DNA of 64,000 nucleotides, from assembly GCA_014607495.2 (NCBI GenBank), contig CP053170.1, positions 3,410,001-3,474,000 of the forward strand, in the 5' to 3' direction. Shown here in pieces: positions 28,501-36,800 of this stretch (positions are counted from its first letter, which is position 1; each line of letters starts with the position of its first letter). The translations under genes and the position numbers were made by a program. The DNA is from Carposina sasakii. Lineage: Eukaryota; Arthropoda; Insecta; Lepidoptera; Carposinidae. Below the pieces are notes generated by a model, which did no database searches, was not told the DNA's origin, and saw only the letters and a program-made list of their open reading frames with translations.

Positions 28501-30267
28501 ATGGTTGATTCCCGCAGTCACAATTAAACCTAAACGTAAATTTAGTTCTACCTGTCCTTTTCTCTCACAGCCATTTTTGTTAAGAACGGAGAGAGATAGA
28601 CCTGACTAAGATTAGGTTTAAGTGTGACTGCCGGAATCGACCCTATTAGGCATGAGAGAGAGATCACAATTGATAAGAATGAAGGTATTTGTTTATTAAT
28701 TTTTCTATAAGATGCAACTTACAGTTACAACATTCTGAGTATAATTCCAGTCATCATCATCATCAGCCTATTTCAGTCCACTGCTGGACGTACGCCTCCC
28801 CCAGGGCACACCACAAGACTGCCATGGAGGGTATTTGCCCATAGTCACCACGCTGGGCAGGCGGGTTGGTGACCACAGCTTGTATTTTGGACTATGTTGT
28901 CAACACTGGAGGCACTGCTGCCCACCTCCTGGAAACCCTTAATCGCCTCATACAATACCCACGGGCAGACAAGGGGTGGTAATAATTCTACTCTGCCGGC
29001 ACCACACAGGAAGTCATTCCAGTCATGGGAATGAAAATTTATTTCATGTATGTGCAGCATTTAATGTTAGAAAACAACCTATTGCAATATACCCAAAACT
29101 AACAAGCTAGGTCATAAAACAAATGGTTGTTCTTGCAATATCAAAGAAACAATACACTGAAAGTTTTTTATAAGGCTATTATAAGTATTTACCTTTGTGC
29201 TGGATATGTGTAAACTTGTCCCTCTTTTGCTCCGGGCATGCGCTGCTTTCTTGACATAAACAGATTGCAGTGTGTCTGGGCAACACCTGCAATGTACATA
29301 TTTATTTAGTATTTGCATATCAGCAACTTCAATTTTATTATTAAAACTACATTTGCAAACAAATTTGGCAAGAACACCATCACCATATAAACATATCATA
29401 ATGCATATAAACCAAGTCGCTTCTCACTGTCTGTCTGTCCCTATGTATGCTTAGGTTTTTTAAACTACTCAATGAAATTTGATATGGTTTTTTTAAACAG
29501 TGATTCAAAAGGAAGGTTTTATGTATAGTATCAGCGTCGCATCCGTTCGAAGCCGCTAGCTGCTGGGTGGATCACTAGTTTCATAAAAAGAAAAACTTCA
29601 TTTTTAAATGAAGCATGTTAATAAGTTGAGACAAGGGAGTGCAGATGTTTTTTTTAAAATTAGCTCCACCCAACACCCATAACTGGAATAAAAGGTTATT
29701 CATATGTTTAAGGTTAGTCTCATTAGAAACAATTTAAGGGGTGGACTAGAACACATACTTATTCATGCTTGGTGCATTAAATAGAAATATAACCTATATT
29801 TATATATATATTTCTATTGTGAATTCATTCAAACAGACCACTAGGTTATTAGGATTATTTCTTCTTGTAGGTTTTGCAGCATTAAATTGCTACACATCAA
29901 CAAAAATCGATGAAGCATAACCAAATCATAACTATCTGGGTCGATATCTTACCAGTTTGTGTATCGATGAACGGTATTCGCATCCTCCTTTGTGCACATA
30001 GTCGCGTATTGAATGTACATGAGTTTTCAATGATTTCTTTGTAGCCAGGGTCATTTAGAAAACTGCAAAATAAGTAAAGATTCGAGATGTAAAAATACTC
30101 CCAAAATATTGATAATTTTTTCAGCGTATGATATAAAAGTACTGAAAAACATGCCTAATGCTATTAATGTTAAATTTGACATATGCAAACTACAATTACC
30201 TTTCTATTTTCGCTAAATTTGCGGGATTTACCACTTGAATCTCGGCCGCAGCCATTACAGCCGCCAT
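4457..30267 (-). CDS. d4: d4/DPF double-PHD-finger chromatin protein (BAF45-type), 11 exons, 497 aa
   Basis: Subunit of SWI/SNF (BAF/PBAP-type) remodelling complexes that reads histone-tail marks in the nucleus (family knowledge). Exons 5' to 3': 30267-30200, 30062-29953, 29286-29193, 27550-27373, 26972-26781, 25719-25638, 15741-15544, 14798-14578, 13248-13143, 5466-5354, 4588-4457. All junctions are GT-AG, phases close, and the sum is 1494 nt. Domains seen: N-terminal Requiem/DPF domain about 1-95 (start MAAVMAAAE, then ARLCA-like and [13 protein letters not shown]); acidic stretch about 150-214 ([16 protein letters not shown]); single C2H2 finger about 239-261 ([18 protein letters not shown]) split by an intron; Ala/Pro-rich linker; PHD1 ([26 protein letters not shown]); PHD2 ([23 protein letters not shown]). 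Introns reach about 10 kb and are packed with MITEs. The terminal exon runs into a minisatellite. Divergent neighbour: NF-YC. Vertebrate DPF2 is about 390 aa; the extra length here lies in the linkers. Confidence 0.95.
4706..4803 (+). mobile_element. family A fragment
   Basis: Shares aggaggtgggcagcag and catagtccgaaaatcacatt. Confidence 0.5.
5070..5205 (+). mobile_element. MITE family E, left part only
   Basis: tacagggtgtttgtgacagc and aaaattttcgcaggaaaatt; the right end is replaced by a family B fragment (about 5225-5300). Confidence 0.7.
5354..5466 (-). CDS. d4: d4 exon 10: end of PHD1, start of PHD2
   Basis: Reads [11 protein letters not shown], then [18 protein letters not shown], ending at a GTAAGT donor. 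It joins exon 9 by a split Gly codon (G|GT). These are the zinc ligands at the PHD1/PHD2 junction typical of DPF proteins. Confidence 0.93.
5612..5850 (+). mobile_element. SINE family J, tRNA-derived head
   Basis: Head with B-box GGGTTCGAATCCCGG, body ttatataccgttgcttagta and cccacgacacaagacctt, tail atttatttattta. Confidence 0.7.
5851..6936. other. d4 intron 10, AT-rich, no element recognised
   Basis: Only a short stem at 6438-6480 (tcttctctttctatttcg...) stands out. Confidence 0.5.
6937..7200. mobile_element. MITE family D, long palindrome
   Basis: Ends tacagggtgtaacaaaaagg / cctttttgttacaccctgta; the arms pair over most of the length. TA flanks. Confidence 0.85.
7207..7344. mobile_element. 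foldback MITE family F
   Basis: Near-palindrome: arms ggtcaattccggcagtcaca and tgtgactgccggaatcgacc around cgttcttaacataaatggcc. Confidence 0.8.
7710..8087 (+). mobile_element. MITE family B
   Basis: Starts tacagggtgatttttggtcg, contains tggaagcatacctgggaagt and ttggcataaacttactttat, ends cacctgta. TA-flanked, Tc1/mariner-like ends. Confidence 0.8.
8769..8934. mobile_element. MITE family D, internally deleted
   Basis: Same termini, centre lost (166 bp). Confidence 0.8.
9080..9277 (+). mobile_element. SINE family J, head truncated
   Basis: ataagtcctgggttcgaatc to aaatttatttattt. Confidence 0.7.
9278..9452 (+). mobile_element. family C repeat, deleted, joined to SINE J
   Basis: actagtggacgcccgcgact follows directly after the SINE tail. 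Confidence 0.65.
10651..10869. mobile_element. MITE with 41-bp arms (family O)
   Basis: accatagaggtataagatgt / acatcttattcctctatggt; interior has repeats of taatgtatagtaatgta. Confidence 0.75.
10937..11015 (+). mobile_element. SINE family K body fragment
   Basis: ctcaggcaggccaaaataat and actttcgaaagaacccatta. Confidence 0.4.
11037..11224 (-). mobile_element. hAT MITE family G
   Basis: Reverse-oriented copy flanked by exact 8-bp CCTTAAAT (11029-11036, 11225-11232). Confidence 0.85.
11343..11806 (+). mobile_element. MITE family E
   Basis: Ends tacagggtgtttgtgacagc / ctgtcaaccacaccctgta, 464 bp. Confidence 0.8.
12024..12236 (-). mobile_element. family A repeat
   Basis: catcatcatcagccaattgc to cttaatcgcctcgtac. 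Confidence 0.75.
12330..12446. mobile_element. foldback MITE family F, left arm decayed
   Basis: Centre ttatgttaagaatggagagg and right arm gtgtgacggtccgaatcgac; directly abuts an N element. Confidence 0.6.
12448..12749 (+). mobile_element. MITE family N
   Basis: Ends caccggtatgatgaatttgg / aaatttatcataccggtg. Confidence 0.75.
12769..12862. mobile_element. small foldback element
   Basis: attgcaccttcggtagaaca / tgttctaccaaaggtgcgtt. Confidence 0.6.
13348..13715 (+). mobile_element. MITE family B, ends mutated
   Basis: Same body as the 7710 copy with decayed ends; 100 bp from d4 exon 9. Confidence 0.75.
13925..13990 (+). mobile_element. SINE family K body fragment
   Basis: aggagggttggcgccaggca and ctgtaaaacaaaagccaaat. 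Confidence 0.45.
14424..14545 (+). mobile_element. SINE family M
   Basis: ctctgttggtcagagcgatg head, gtgagttcaaatcttactcg, T-rich tail; 33 bp from d4 exon 8. Confidence 0.6.
14861..15041. mobile_element. MITE family P, GC-rich interior type
   Basis: Same arms; interior tgtgtgcttgggcgaggtgc ... acgccgagcgcacacactcg. Confidence 0.7.
15246..15492 (-). mobile_element. family C repeat, reverse
   Basis: taatcctactaatattataa to gacggagtcgcgggcgtcca. Confidence 0.65.
15544..15741 (-). CDS. d4: d4 exon 7: main part of the C2H2 finger
   Basis: The split codon C|TG supplies the Leu of CELC. It then reads [19 protein letters not shown], the conserved d4 Kruppel-type finger, followed by a Pro/Ala-rich linker. 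Ends at GTAAGG in phase 1. Confidence 0.92.
15870..16080. mobile_element. MITE family D, degenerate
   Basis: Shares catacaatcttgagaaatga and gatttcgagtctcaaacttt; both ends decayed. Confidence 0.5.
16081..17708. other. d4 intron 6, no element recognised
   Basis: An exon-like piece near 16276-16330 would break the C2H2 finger if included and was rejected. Confidence 0.5.
17709..18062. mobile_element. foldback element with 87-bp perfect arms
   Basis: Left arm 17709-17795 and right arm 17976-18062 are exact reverse complements (attgagggatcgcccaccac ... cacaagacactacag). A second inverted pair lies inside: 17795-17816 with 17829-17850. Lies in d4 intron 6. The arrangement recalls Penelope-like element remnants (inference). 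Confidence 0.85.
17851..17895 (+). ncRNA. candidate hammerhead ribozyme (open stem I)
   Basis: Order: TAATC (stem I 5'), CTGATGA core, GCCA-loop-TGGC (stem II, after one unpaired T), GAAA core, AC-ATAT-GT (short stem III), cleavage triplet GTC at 17888-17890, GATTA (stem I 3', exact complement of TAATC). All conserved core bases are present. The extra U before stem II could weaken or abolish activity. Confidence 0.5.
18063..19214. other. d4 intron 6, mostly unique sequence
   Basis: One short inverted pair near 19000-19080 (cagtgacccaatcact / cagtgattgggtcac). Confidence 0.5.
19215..19641. mobile_element. foldback element with subterminal repeats, 6-bp target duplication
   Basis: Ends AGTAGATG and CATCTACT, arms of roughly 130 bp, flanked by AACCTT on both sides. 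Arms carry serial copies of agttatcnatctactncag. Confidence 0.75.
19834..19968. mobile_element. MITE family P, GC-type, decayed
   Basis: caatagcaacgccaaagcaa / cgctttcggctttgctactt arms. Confidence 0.6.
20332..20445. mobile_element. foldback MITE family F, ends decayed
   Basis: Shares ctccgttcttaacataaatg and the ttaaacgtaaactaacctta arm. Confidence 0.6.
20446..21119. other. d4 intron 6, nothing seen
   Basis: AT-rich, no repeat or coding signal recognised. Confidence 0.5.
21120..21502 (+). mobile_element. MITE family B
   Basis: tacaggctgatttttggtcg to aaaaacaccctgta; followed at once by SINE K. Confidence 0.8.
21522..21757 (+). mobile_element. SINE family K, tRNA-derived, full length
   Basis: gcggtgatagcccaatggtt, gtgagttcgataccagccac, tttcgaaagaaaccatgttg, tail gatgatgatg. 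Confidence 0.75.
22073..22502. mobile_element. GC-rich DNA element with inverted ends
   Basis: ggctgtctgtccattgaagc / gcttcaatggacaggcagcc, about 40-bp arms; TTA-like flanks suggest a PIF/Harbinger type (tentative). Interior is rich in gcggagcgag-like words. Confidence 0.65.
22545..22652. mobile_element. small foldback MITE
   Basis: tgacgtcatctcaaac...ccaatcacg pairs with cgtgattggttgtgagatga. Confidence 0.55.
22786..23105. mobile_element. GC-rich element, imperfect inverted ends
   Basis: caccaagggcgggggaagcg / gcccgcccgctggcggtgtg; gcgggcgg words throughout. Boundaries approximate. Confidence 0.4.
23106..24857. other. d4 intron 6, palindrome and diffuse repeat traces
   Basis: Contains the 66-bp palindrome. 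Words near 24250-24370 (actagtgccatcatacagcg) recur near 26500, 31050 and 33750, a minor repeat not delimited. Confidence 0.4.
23789..23854. repeat. 66-bp perfect palindrome without spacer
   Basis: 33-bp arms centred on CCAG|CTGG (ttgccagctggcaa) extending into AT-rich flanks. Lies in d4 intron 6. Confidence 0.9.
24858..24978. mobile_element. foldback MITE family F, degenerate
   Basis: Shares ctccattcttaacataaatt and gtttaggtttaaatttgagt. Confidence 0.6.
25155..25281 (-). mobile_element. family A fragment
   Basis: cagcctattgcagtccactg to accggttggtaaccg. Confidence 0.7.
25733..25996 (-). mobile_element. family I repeat
   Basis: catacatacatataatcacg to ttttcactcccagagcagc. Confidence 0.7.
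26041..26226 (+). mobile_element. SINE family K
   Basis: gcggtgatagcctagtggtt, gtgggttcgatcccagtcaa, ttcgaaagaaactagggg. Confidence 0.75.
26270..26780. repeat. degenerate tandem array, unit about 120 bp, about 4 copies, at the start of d4 intron 5
   Basis: Repeats share gcagcatgagccaatcac, ccaactcacaaaataacct and gccacaataagtgaaactgc. The unit nearest the exon contains the exon 5 donor region. Confidence 0.8.
26781..26972 (-). CDS. d4: d4 exon 5: acidic EWYLDE segment and basic RG-rich stretch
   Basis: Reads [19 protein letters not shown], an ESDEDYFDD core, then an Arg/Gly/Pro-rich basic run ending RRGRA. The donor GTTAGT lies at the edge of a degenerate tandem array that fills the next 500 bp of intron. 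Confidence 0.92.
27034..27290 (-). mobile_element. family I repeat
   Basis: catataatcacgcctttatc to ttttcactcccagagcagc; ends next to d4 exon 4. Confidence 0.7.
27665..27905 (+). mobile_element. family A repeat
   Basis: ctgcgtggtgccgtcagagt to ctgcaataggctgaagatga. Confidence 0.75.
28107..28492 (+). mobile_element. MITE family B
   Basis: Starts tacaggtgatttttggtcg and ends aaaacatcctgta, with the full body between. Confidence 0.8.
28503..28642. mobile_element. foldback MITE family F
   Basis: Arms ggttgattcccgcagtcaca / gtgtgactgccggaatcgac. Confidence 0.75.
28752..29012 (-). mobile_element. family A repeat
   Basis: tcatcatcatcatcagccta to tactctgccggcaccacac. Confidence 0.75.
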
Positions 30268-30821
30268 TTTCTTGGCAGCGGACGCCGAAATTGATTGATG
30301 ACGTAAAAAGCATCAGCTGTCAAGACAGGACGACGTCATTATGCTTGAACTTAGTTGCCGCAATTTCACAATAAGATTCTACCATAGCTATGTATATTCT
30401 GTAAAATGTGCATATAACGAACATATTTTAAGTTGTTTCGAACCTGTATTTCCAAACAATTTATAACTTTTAATGGAATAAGTATGTGAAACATATAATA
30501 TTAAGAAATCACAACTTTAGAAAGCTTTAATAATGAGTAATTGGTAATAATGCCGACCAAATAACGTAATTAATGGCAACACCGTTATAACGTCAAGCTT
30601 GTGACTGGTCATCGGTGGACGAATCGTGGTTCAGGCGCATTTTCAGTAATTGGTGATTGGAGACCTCTAAATATTACACTGATTATTGGTTAAAGTATTT
30701 TATTTACATTGACCGCGGTTAACTAATATTCTAATTTCTTCTTAAACTAAAATATTTCCGTAAAATCGCGACAAAAACTTCGATAAATTGTAAAGTCGCT
30801 GTGGTTCAGGTGTAATCCAAG
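30268..30821. promoter_or_regulatory. bidirectional promoter region of d4 and NF-YC
   Basis: The 554 bp between two divergent start codons. Two CRE-like sites sit in the d4-proximal part (TGACGTAA at 30299-30306, GACGTCAT at 30332-30339). Four ATTGG pentamers (inverted CCAAT) lie at 30540, 30649, 30656 and 30685. No TATA box is obvious near either start. The CCAAT motifs are notable because NF-YC is part of the CCAAT-binding factor. Confidence 0.6.
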
Positions 30822-33800
30822 ATGTCGGTCTGCTTCTTTGTGCCTACGTAAGTATTTCGCTAATAATTACAATTTATATCTGATGCTGCCTTCACCGCTT
30901 GATTAACTTTAAAAAAATTATAAATATTGAGTATCATTAGTTAAGTAGTCTGACTAAGGTAACCTAAATGAAATATGTACCTACCTATACCTACTTACAT
31001 ATCTACTTTTGAGTGTGTAAAGTGCGTTTTATCAAAAAATTGTTCCTTTGGTGGCGCTAGTTTCTATGTATGCATCCATATCGAAAGCCTGTCTGTCTGT
31101 CTGTCACGCTTTCACTGCCAAACCGCTGGATCGATTTTGATGAAACTTCAAAATAATATAGCTTACATATCAGAGTAACAAATAGGCTACTCTTTATCCC
31201 AGGAAAATATTTTAATCCCGCCCCCTGATTACCTAATTTGCAATAGCAAAGCCGAAGCAAAACGATAGCGAAAATTCACAATATTCGCCTTGAAATGTCA
31301 AAGTTCCTTTGAAATTCGTTTTACGTAATACTAATTTGACAAGCAATCAGCGATTTTTTTTATAATGCTTTTGCTAGTTAGGAAATAAGGGGGCCGGATA
31401 ATTTGGACATTTTAAGTTTGCGTACAGCACACAAGAAATGTTAATTCCGAAATCAGGCATAGGATAAGGTACCTATTCCGTATTCTATGAAACGGACTTT
31501 AGAGAAGGGATATTACAAAATGTATCAGATTGGTAGGTGCGGACTGCCGGGACGATAAAATTACGTGAAAAAATAGCTTATAGTCCTGATATACTTGTCT
31601 ACCTACCTTTCCCTGTGTTAAGTGGGACCTATCACTATATATTTCTGAAAACTGCATCAAAATCGATTCAGCCATTTTTGAGATTAGCGTGCACAAATAA
31701 ACAGACAAAAATTCAAAAAAAAAAATTTTTTGTGTACTATTGCGTTGATAAAGGCCTCCTATAATATTTTTTCTCATATATCTTCCATGCAAGACAGCGA
31801 TCCGTTACATTTTTATTATATGTATAGAATAGATAGATTTATAAGGTCCATGACACACTGTTAACAAACACCCCACGCGATAACACGGAATCCCCACTCG
31901 CCATACGTTTTCGGCGTGTTATTGTGTCGGGTGTTAACAGTGTGTCTTGACCTTTAATATACCCGCCCTCTGATTACGTAAAAGCAATAGCAAAGCCAAA
32001 GCAAAGCGATAATTGTACAATATTCGCCTTGAAATGTCAAAGTTCCTTTGAAATTCATTTTACGCAAGTAATACGAATTTGACAAGCAATCAGCGATTTT
32101 TGTACAATTTTCGCTATCGCTTTGCTTTTGCTAGTTAGGTAATAAGGGGGCCATCTTTACCAAACGCTTGCAGTGACCAAGGAGCCTCAACCTCGGAGGA
32201 AGTGGAACAAGAGGTGGTAGACGAAGGCGGCAGCTGCAACGACCTCCACCAAACCGTCCAGCAATTCTGGATGAAGGTTAATGATGATGTCAAGAATGTC
32301 ACTGTGGTAAGTACGTACCTGTGTGAGTTGGCATCATTATGGAGTAGATAACTTCCAGAAGGAGCATACTAACAGAATTTAAAGGAGTTCCACTGATTCT
32401 ACCTTATCATATCAGTCTATTGCAGTCTACTGCTGGACGTAGGCCTCCCCCGGGGCCCGCCACAAGGCTACTGCCATGTGGTTTTTGCCCATAGTCACCA
32501 CGCTGGACAGGCGGATTGGTGACCGCAGTGTGATTTTCCGACTATGTTGTCGACACGGGATTCGCTGCCCACCTCCTTTATGATCCTGCAATTCTGGGCT
32601 CCTCATTTCGGGAACCACCCACAAACAACCCAAAAATAATTGATTGTGCGATGGTTCACAGCCACGTGTATGTATATACTTATAAATTGGAACCCATATA
32701 CCTATGGTGCTGTCTGTCGACGAGTATTTCCCAATAATTTTTACACAATTTTCAGGAGGACTTTAAATCCCAAGCTCTGCCTTTAGCCCGCATAAAGAAG
32801 ATCATGAAATTAGACGAGGAAGTGAACATGATATCTGCTGAGGCACCGGTTCTATTCGCGAAGGCGGCTGAGATCTTCATCCATGAGCTGACCTTACGAG
32901 CCTGGTCGCATACCGAGGATAATAAGCGGAGGACGTTGCAGGTTAGTAAATTTATGTTTTCAGGATGACAAAGGAATTTGGAAATATACTTATTATATAC
33001 ATACTATAGGTACCTACACACACAGAACAGGTAATATAGGCACCTGTTCTGTGCCTACACACACGGTTGTTTCCAAAAATAGTGTAGACAGAACTGCAAG
33101 ATCGCGAATGAGATACTACAACCGCAGTTAGCATAGCGAACACATGATGTAAAAGATTAGTAGTTAGTCATCATCTGAGAAAAGGCCCCTGAGTTCCTAT
33201 CGACTCTTACGACATGCACGGAAGGAGATGCAGCTGATGTATTCTAGTAAAGCCCCGCATCACCAAAGAGAGCTTTCATGCATACTTGTGCTAAAACTTG
33301 CCGGAGACATTTTATTTGTGGATAATACGAGGTACCGTATATTCCAGCGTAACGACATAGCGATGGCGATATCGAAGTTCGACCAGTTCGACTTCCTCAT
33401 AGACATCGTGCCGCGGCATGATGTCAAGATCTCCAAGCCGAGAGAGGAGTCCATTAGAACTACTCCTGAACAGGTAACCTTTATTGCATATACTCATCGC
33501 TAGATGGCAAACGTTTTAGTAAAAAAAAAGTACCCTGATAAAAGCGTTGGTGTCTTTGTAATTTTAATACGGTTACATTTCGGAGCACAACAGTGTGGTT
33601 ACAGCTACTGCGTTACACTGGCGCTGAAGCTCCGCCCCTATCATGACGTCATGGCCTCATGATTGCCACACGACTCAGTTCATAGTCCCACCTCCTCTTT
33701 TATACCTTCTGCATCAATCCGCAGGGCTGTTAGAGTGCGTTTCACCTTATAGTTCCTTTGGATGATGGCGCTAGTTATTATAATGTATGTGTATGTCGAC

Positions 33801-36800
33801 ATTTTCTGTGTCACTGCATACAAAAAACTTAAGGACCGAAATCAGGCATAGGAGCTATTCTATGAAACGGACTCTACCTAATTTTCAGTAGCAGAACCGC
33901 CCCCTGATTGCCTAATTTGCAATAGCAAAGCCGAAGCAGCGCGATCGCGATAATCTCGAGTGTGTGCGTGCGCGCAACGAGCGCTCGGCCTCCTCCCGCG
34001 CTCCGCACCTCGCTCAAGCACACACACACACACACTTAATTTTCGTTGTCGTGTTGCAATTTTATTGCTCTTCTGTAAGTTACGTAACCAACCTACCGTA
34101 CTTTTAGTCTCGCCACACCACTGCTTAAAAATATGCAGAAGTCAAACCACGTGATTAATTGTACCTAACTACACCGTTTTAATTTAACTATACCTACTCG
34201 TACCTTTAGCTATCGATGGAGGGTTGGAGTCAGGCAGGCAGCCGGCCGTAAAACAGCGCCAAATCCGAAAATGATTATGATGAGGTAGAACAGTGGTTCC
34301 CAAAGTGGTCCAGGTGGACCCCCAGGGGTCCACAGGAGACTCGATGGGGGTCTACGTTGGCGTGAAAAAATGAGGGTTGACATTTAATTTGTATGTGATG
34401 TGGGCCTGTAGGGGGTCCAGGGAGTCCACCAGAACCAGTGCCGGATTAAGCCTGCGCGGGGCCTGTAGCAAATTCTTTCAAGGGGCCCTTGGTATGCTTT
34501 AGGTTCTCATGTTTAGGGGTATTAAATAAAACAAAACTGTTAGGTACAAATAAACTTTTCTGGATTTACATACATACATACATATAATCACGCCTTTATC
34601 ACTTACGAGGTAGGCAGAGCACCAAGGGCCGATAGAACCACATGGTGTCACTGTCATTGCTAAAACGCGAAATAGGTTACAATCGGGTAGACATTATCAA
34701 GAATTTTTGGAATTTACGAGTCCCATAATTGAAAAGCGAAAGACTGCTCAGTTATACATATAATAAATGCGCGAGCAGAGTGAAAGCGAAATTTTTTCTC
34801 ATATTTTGCCCCGCCTGCAGCGAGACATTGCGACTACTTTAGTTACCTATTTACTACCTAAAATTCAAGTTCTACCGAGAAATTGTGACTATTGACAAAA
34901 CAACCGCGAGCGGAGCGAGCACGAAAATAGGACCACTTGTACTGATCTAAATTTTGCATCTCAAACTCAAAAATAGGCTCCTTGTTCTCGTAAAATTATG
35001 AAATTGCCTAAGCTGACCTAAACCACAAGGGTTAGTCATGAACACCATTACAATGAATCCGCGTTTGGCAAATAACCTAATAAAAGTAGGATAGGCTGAA
35101 CACGATATTATAAGGCTTGATTATGCCCGGCTTTATCCTTTATTACTCCTACCTACAAACCTACAAAGGCATGTTTTTTTTTTAAATCACTGTCCGATAC
35201 GAGTAGGCATTGGAGCGCGGGGCCCCCCAAGGCGCGGGACCTGTAGCATTTGCTACTCTTGCTATATGGCTAATCCGGCACTGACCAGAACCAGATAACT
35301 TTTGAAAGGGGTCTATGAGGAATAAAAGTTCGGGAATCCCTGAGATAGAAGATACATATATATATAACAGATGACATTGTAATTCCCCAGCCGGCCCAAC
35401 ACCAACAATCGACACCATCCACACAACAACAATTCGTCGTCCCGTGTACGCAAGTCGCTCAGGTAATGTACCACAAACGTATTTATATAGCATGCATGCT
35501 TAGCGAGTACTTGTGTAACTACATACATAGGTACATACAATCACGCCTTTATCCCTTGCGGGGTAGACAGAGCACCAAGGGCCGATAGAATCACATGGTG
35601 CCACACAGACCAATTTTGAGGGTATAGTTGAGATGTACAAGTTCGGTTAGTAGTGACAGGTGGTCAGCCCATCACCTACAAAACACCAACAACACCAAGA
35701 AGCAGCTGTAGTATTATACGTTTTATTAACTGTATTATTATACTAGTGGACGCCCGCGACTCCGTCCGCGTGGACTACAGAAAAAACAAAATGTCGAAAT
35801 TATCCGGGATAAAAACATTTTCCCGGGATAAAAAGTAGCCTATGTTAAGTGGGACCTGTCACAATATATTCCTGAAAACTGCATCGAAATCGGTTCAGCC
35901 GTTTCTGAGATTAGCGTGCACAAACGCACAGACAAACCGACAAACAGACAAAAATTCCAAAAATCATCGTTTTGGGTCCTATTGCGTTGATAAAGGTCTC
36001 CTATAATATTTTTTCTCATATATCTTCCATGACAGCGATCAGTTACATTTTTATTTATATGTATGTATAGATTAGATATTCTGTTGGTCTGATAATAATG
36101 TAGGTACCTACTATTAATATTACTAAGAATGCACATAAAAAAGGAGAGACCTACCTATAAAAGTAAGAACTGGACAGACACGGTACATCTCGTGTATGTG
36201 CAACAGCCAAAATAATTCATATCCAATATCAATGAGTAGTCTAAAAACTTGGTTCGCGGCTAACTTCACCCGCCTGTGCTGATGCGGGGCTTCACTAGAA
36301 TACATCAGCTGCATCTCCTTCCGTGACCCTAGATGGTCACTAGTACATCAGCTACATATTATGGTCGAATCCGGCAGTCACACTTGAACCTAAACGTAAA
36401 ATTAGCCCTAACTGTCCTTTTCTCTCTCAGCCATTTATTTTAAGAATGGAGAGAGATAGACCTGACTAAGATTAGGTTTACGTTTAAGTATGACTGTCTA
36501 AATCAGTGGTTCCCAAAGTGGTCCAAGTGGACCCCCAGGGGTCCACAGGAGACTCGATGGGGGTCTACGTTGGCGTTAAAAATGGGGGTTCACAATTAAT
36601 TTGTACGTAATATAGGCGTGTAGGGGTCCACCAGAAACAGAACTATTGAAAGGGGTCTGAGAAAAAAAGTTTGGGAACCCCTGGTCTAAATCGACCCTAT
36701 TATCTCTTTGTTTGCATGTCGTAAGGAGTTTATTTAGGAGCGCTTTCTCAGCGACGAGGAGGCTAGCACTCATTGCTCTTTATCTGTCCACGCTATGCTA

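Larger units (their letters stand above)
34291..35342. mobile_element. hAT MITE family G, copy split by element H
   Basis: Starts CAGTGGTTCCCAAAGTGG, ends TTCGGGAATCCCTG. Near-identical flanking 8-mers (AGGTAGAA, AGATAGAA). Interrupted by H at 34436-35283. Ends 48 bp before NF-YC exon 5. Confidence 0.85.
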
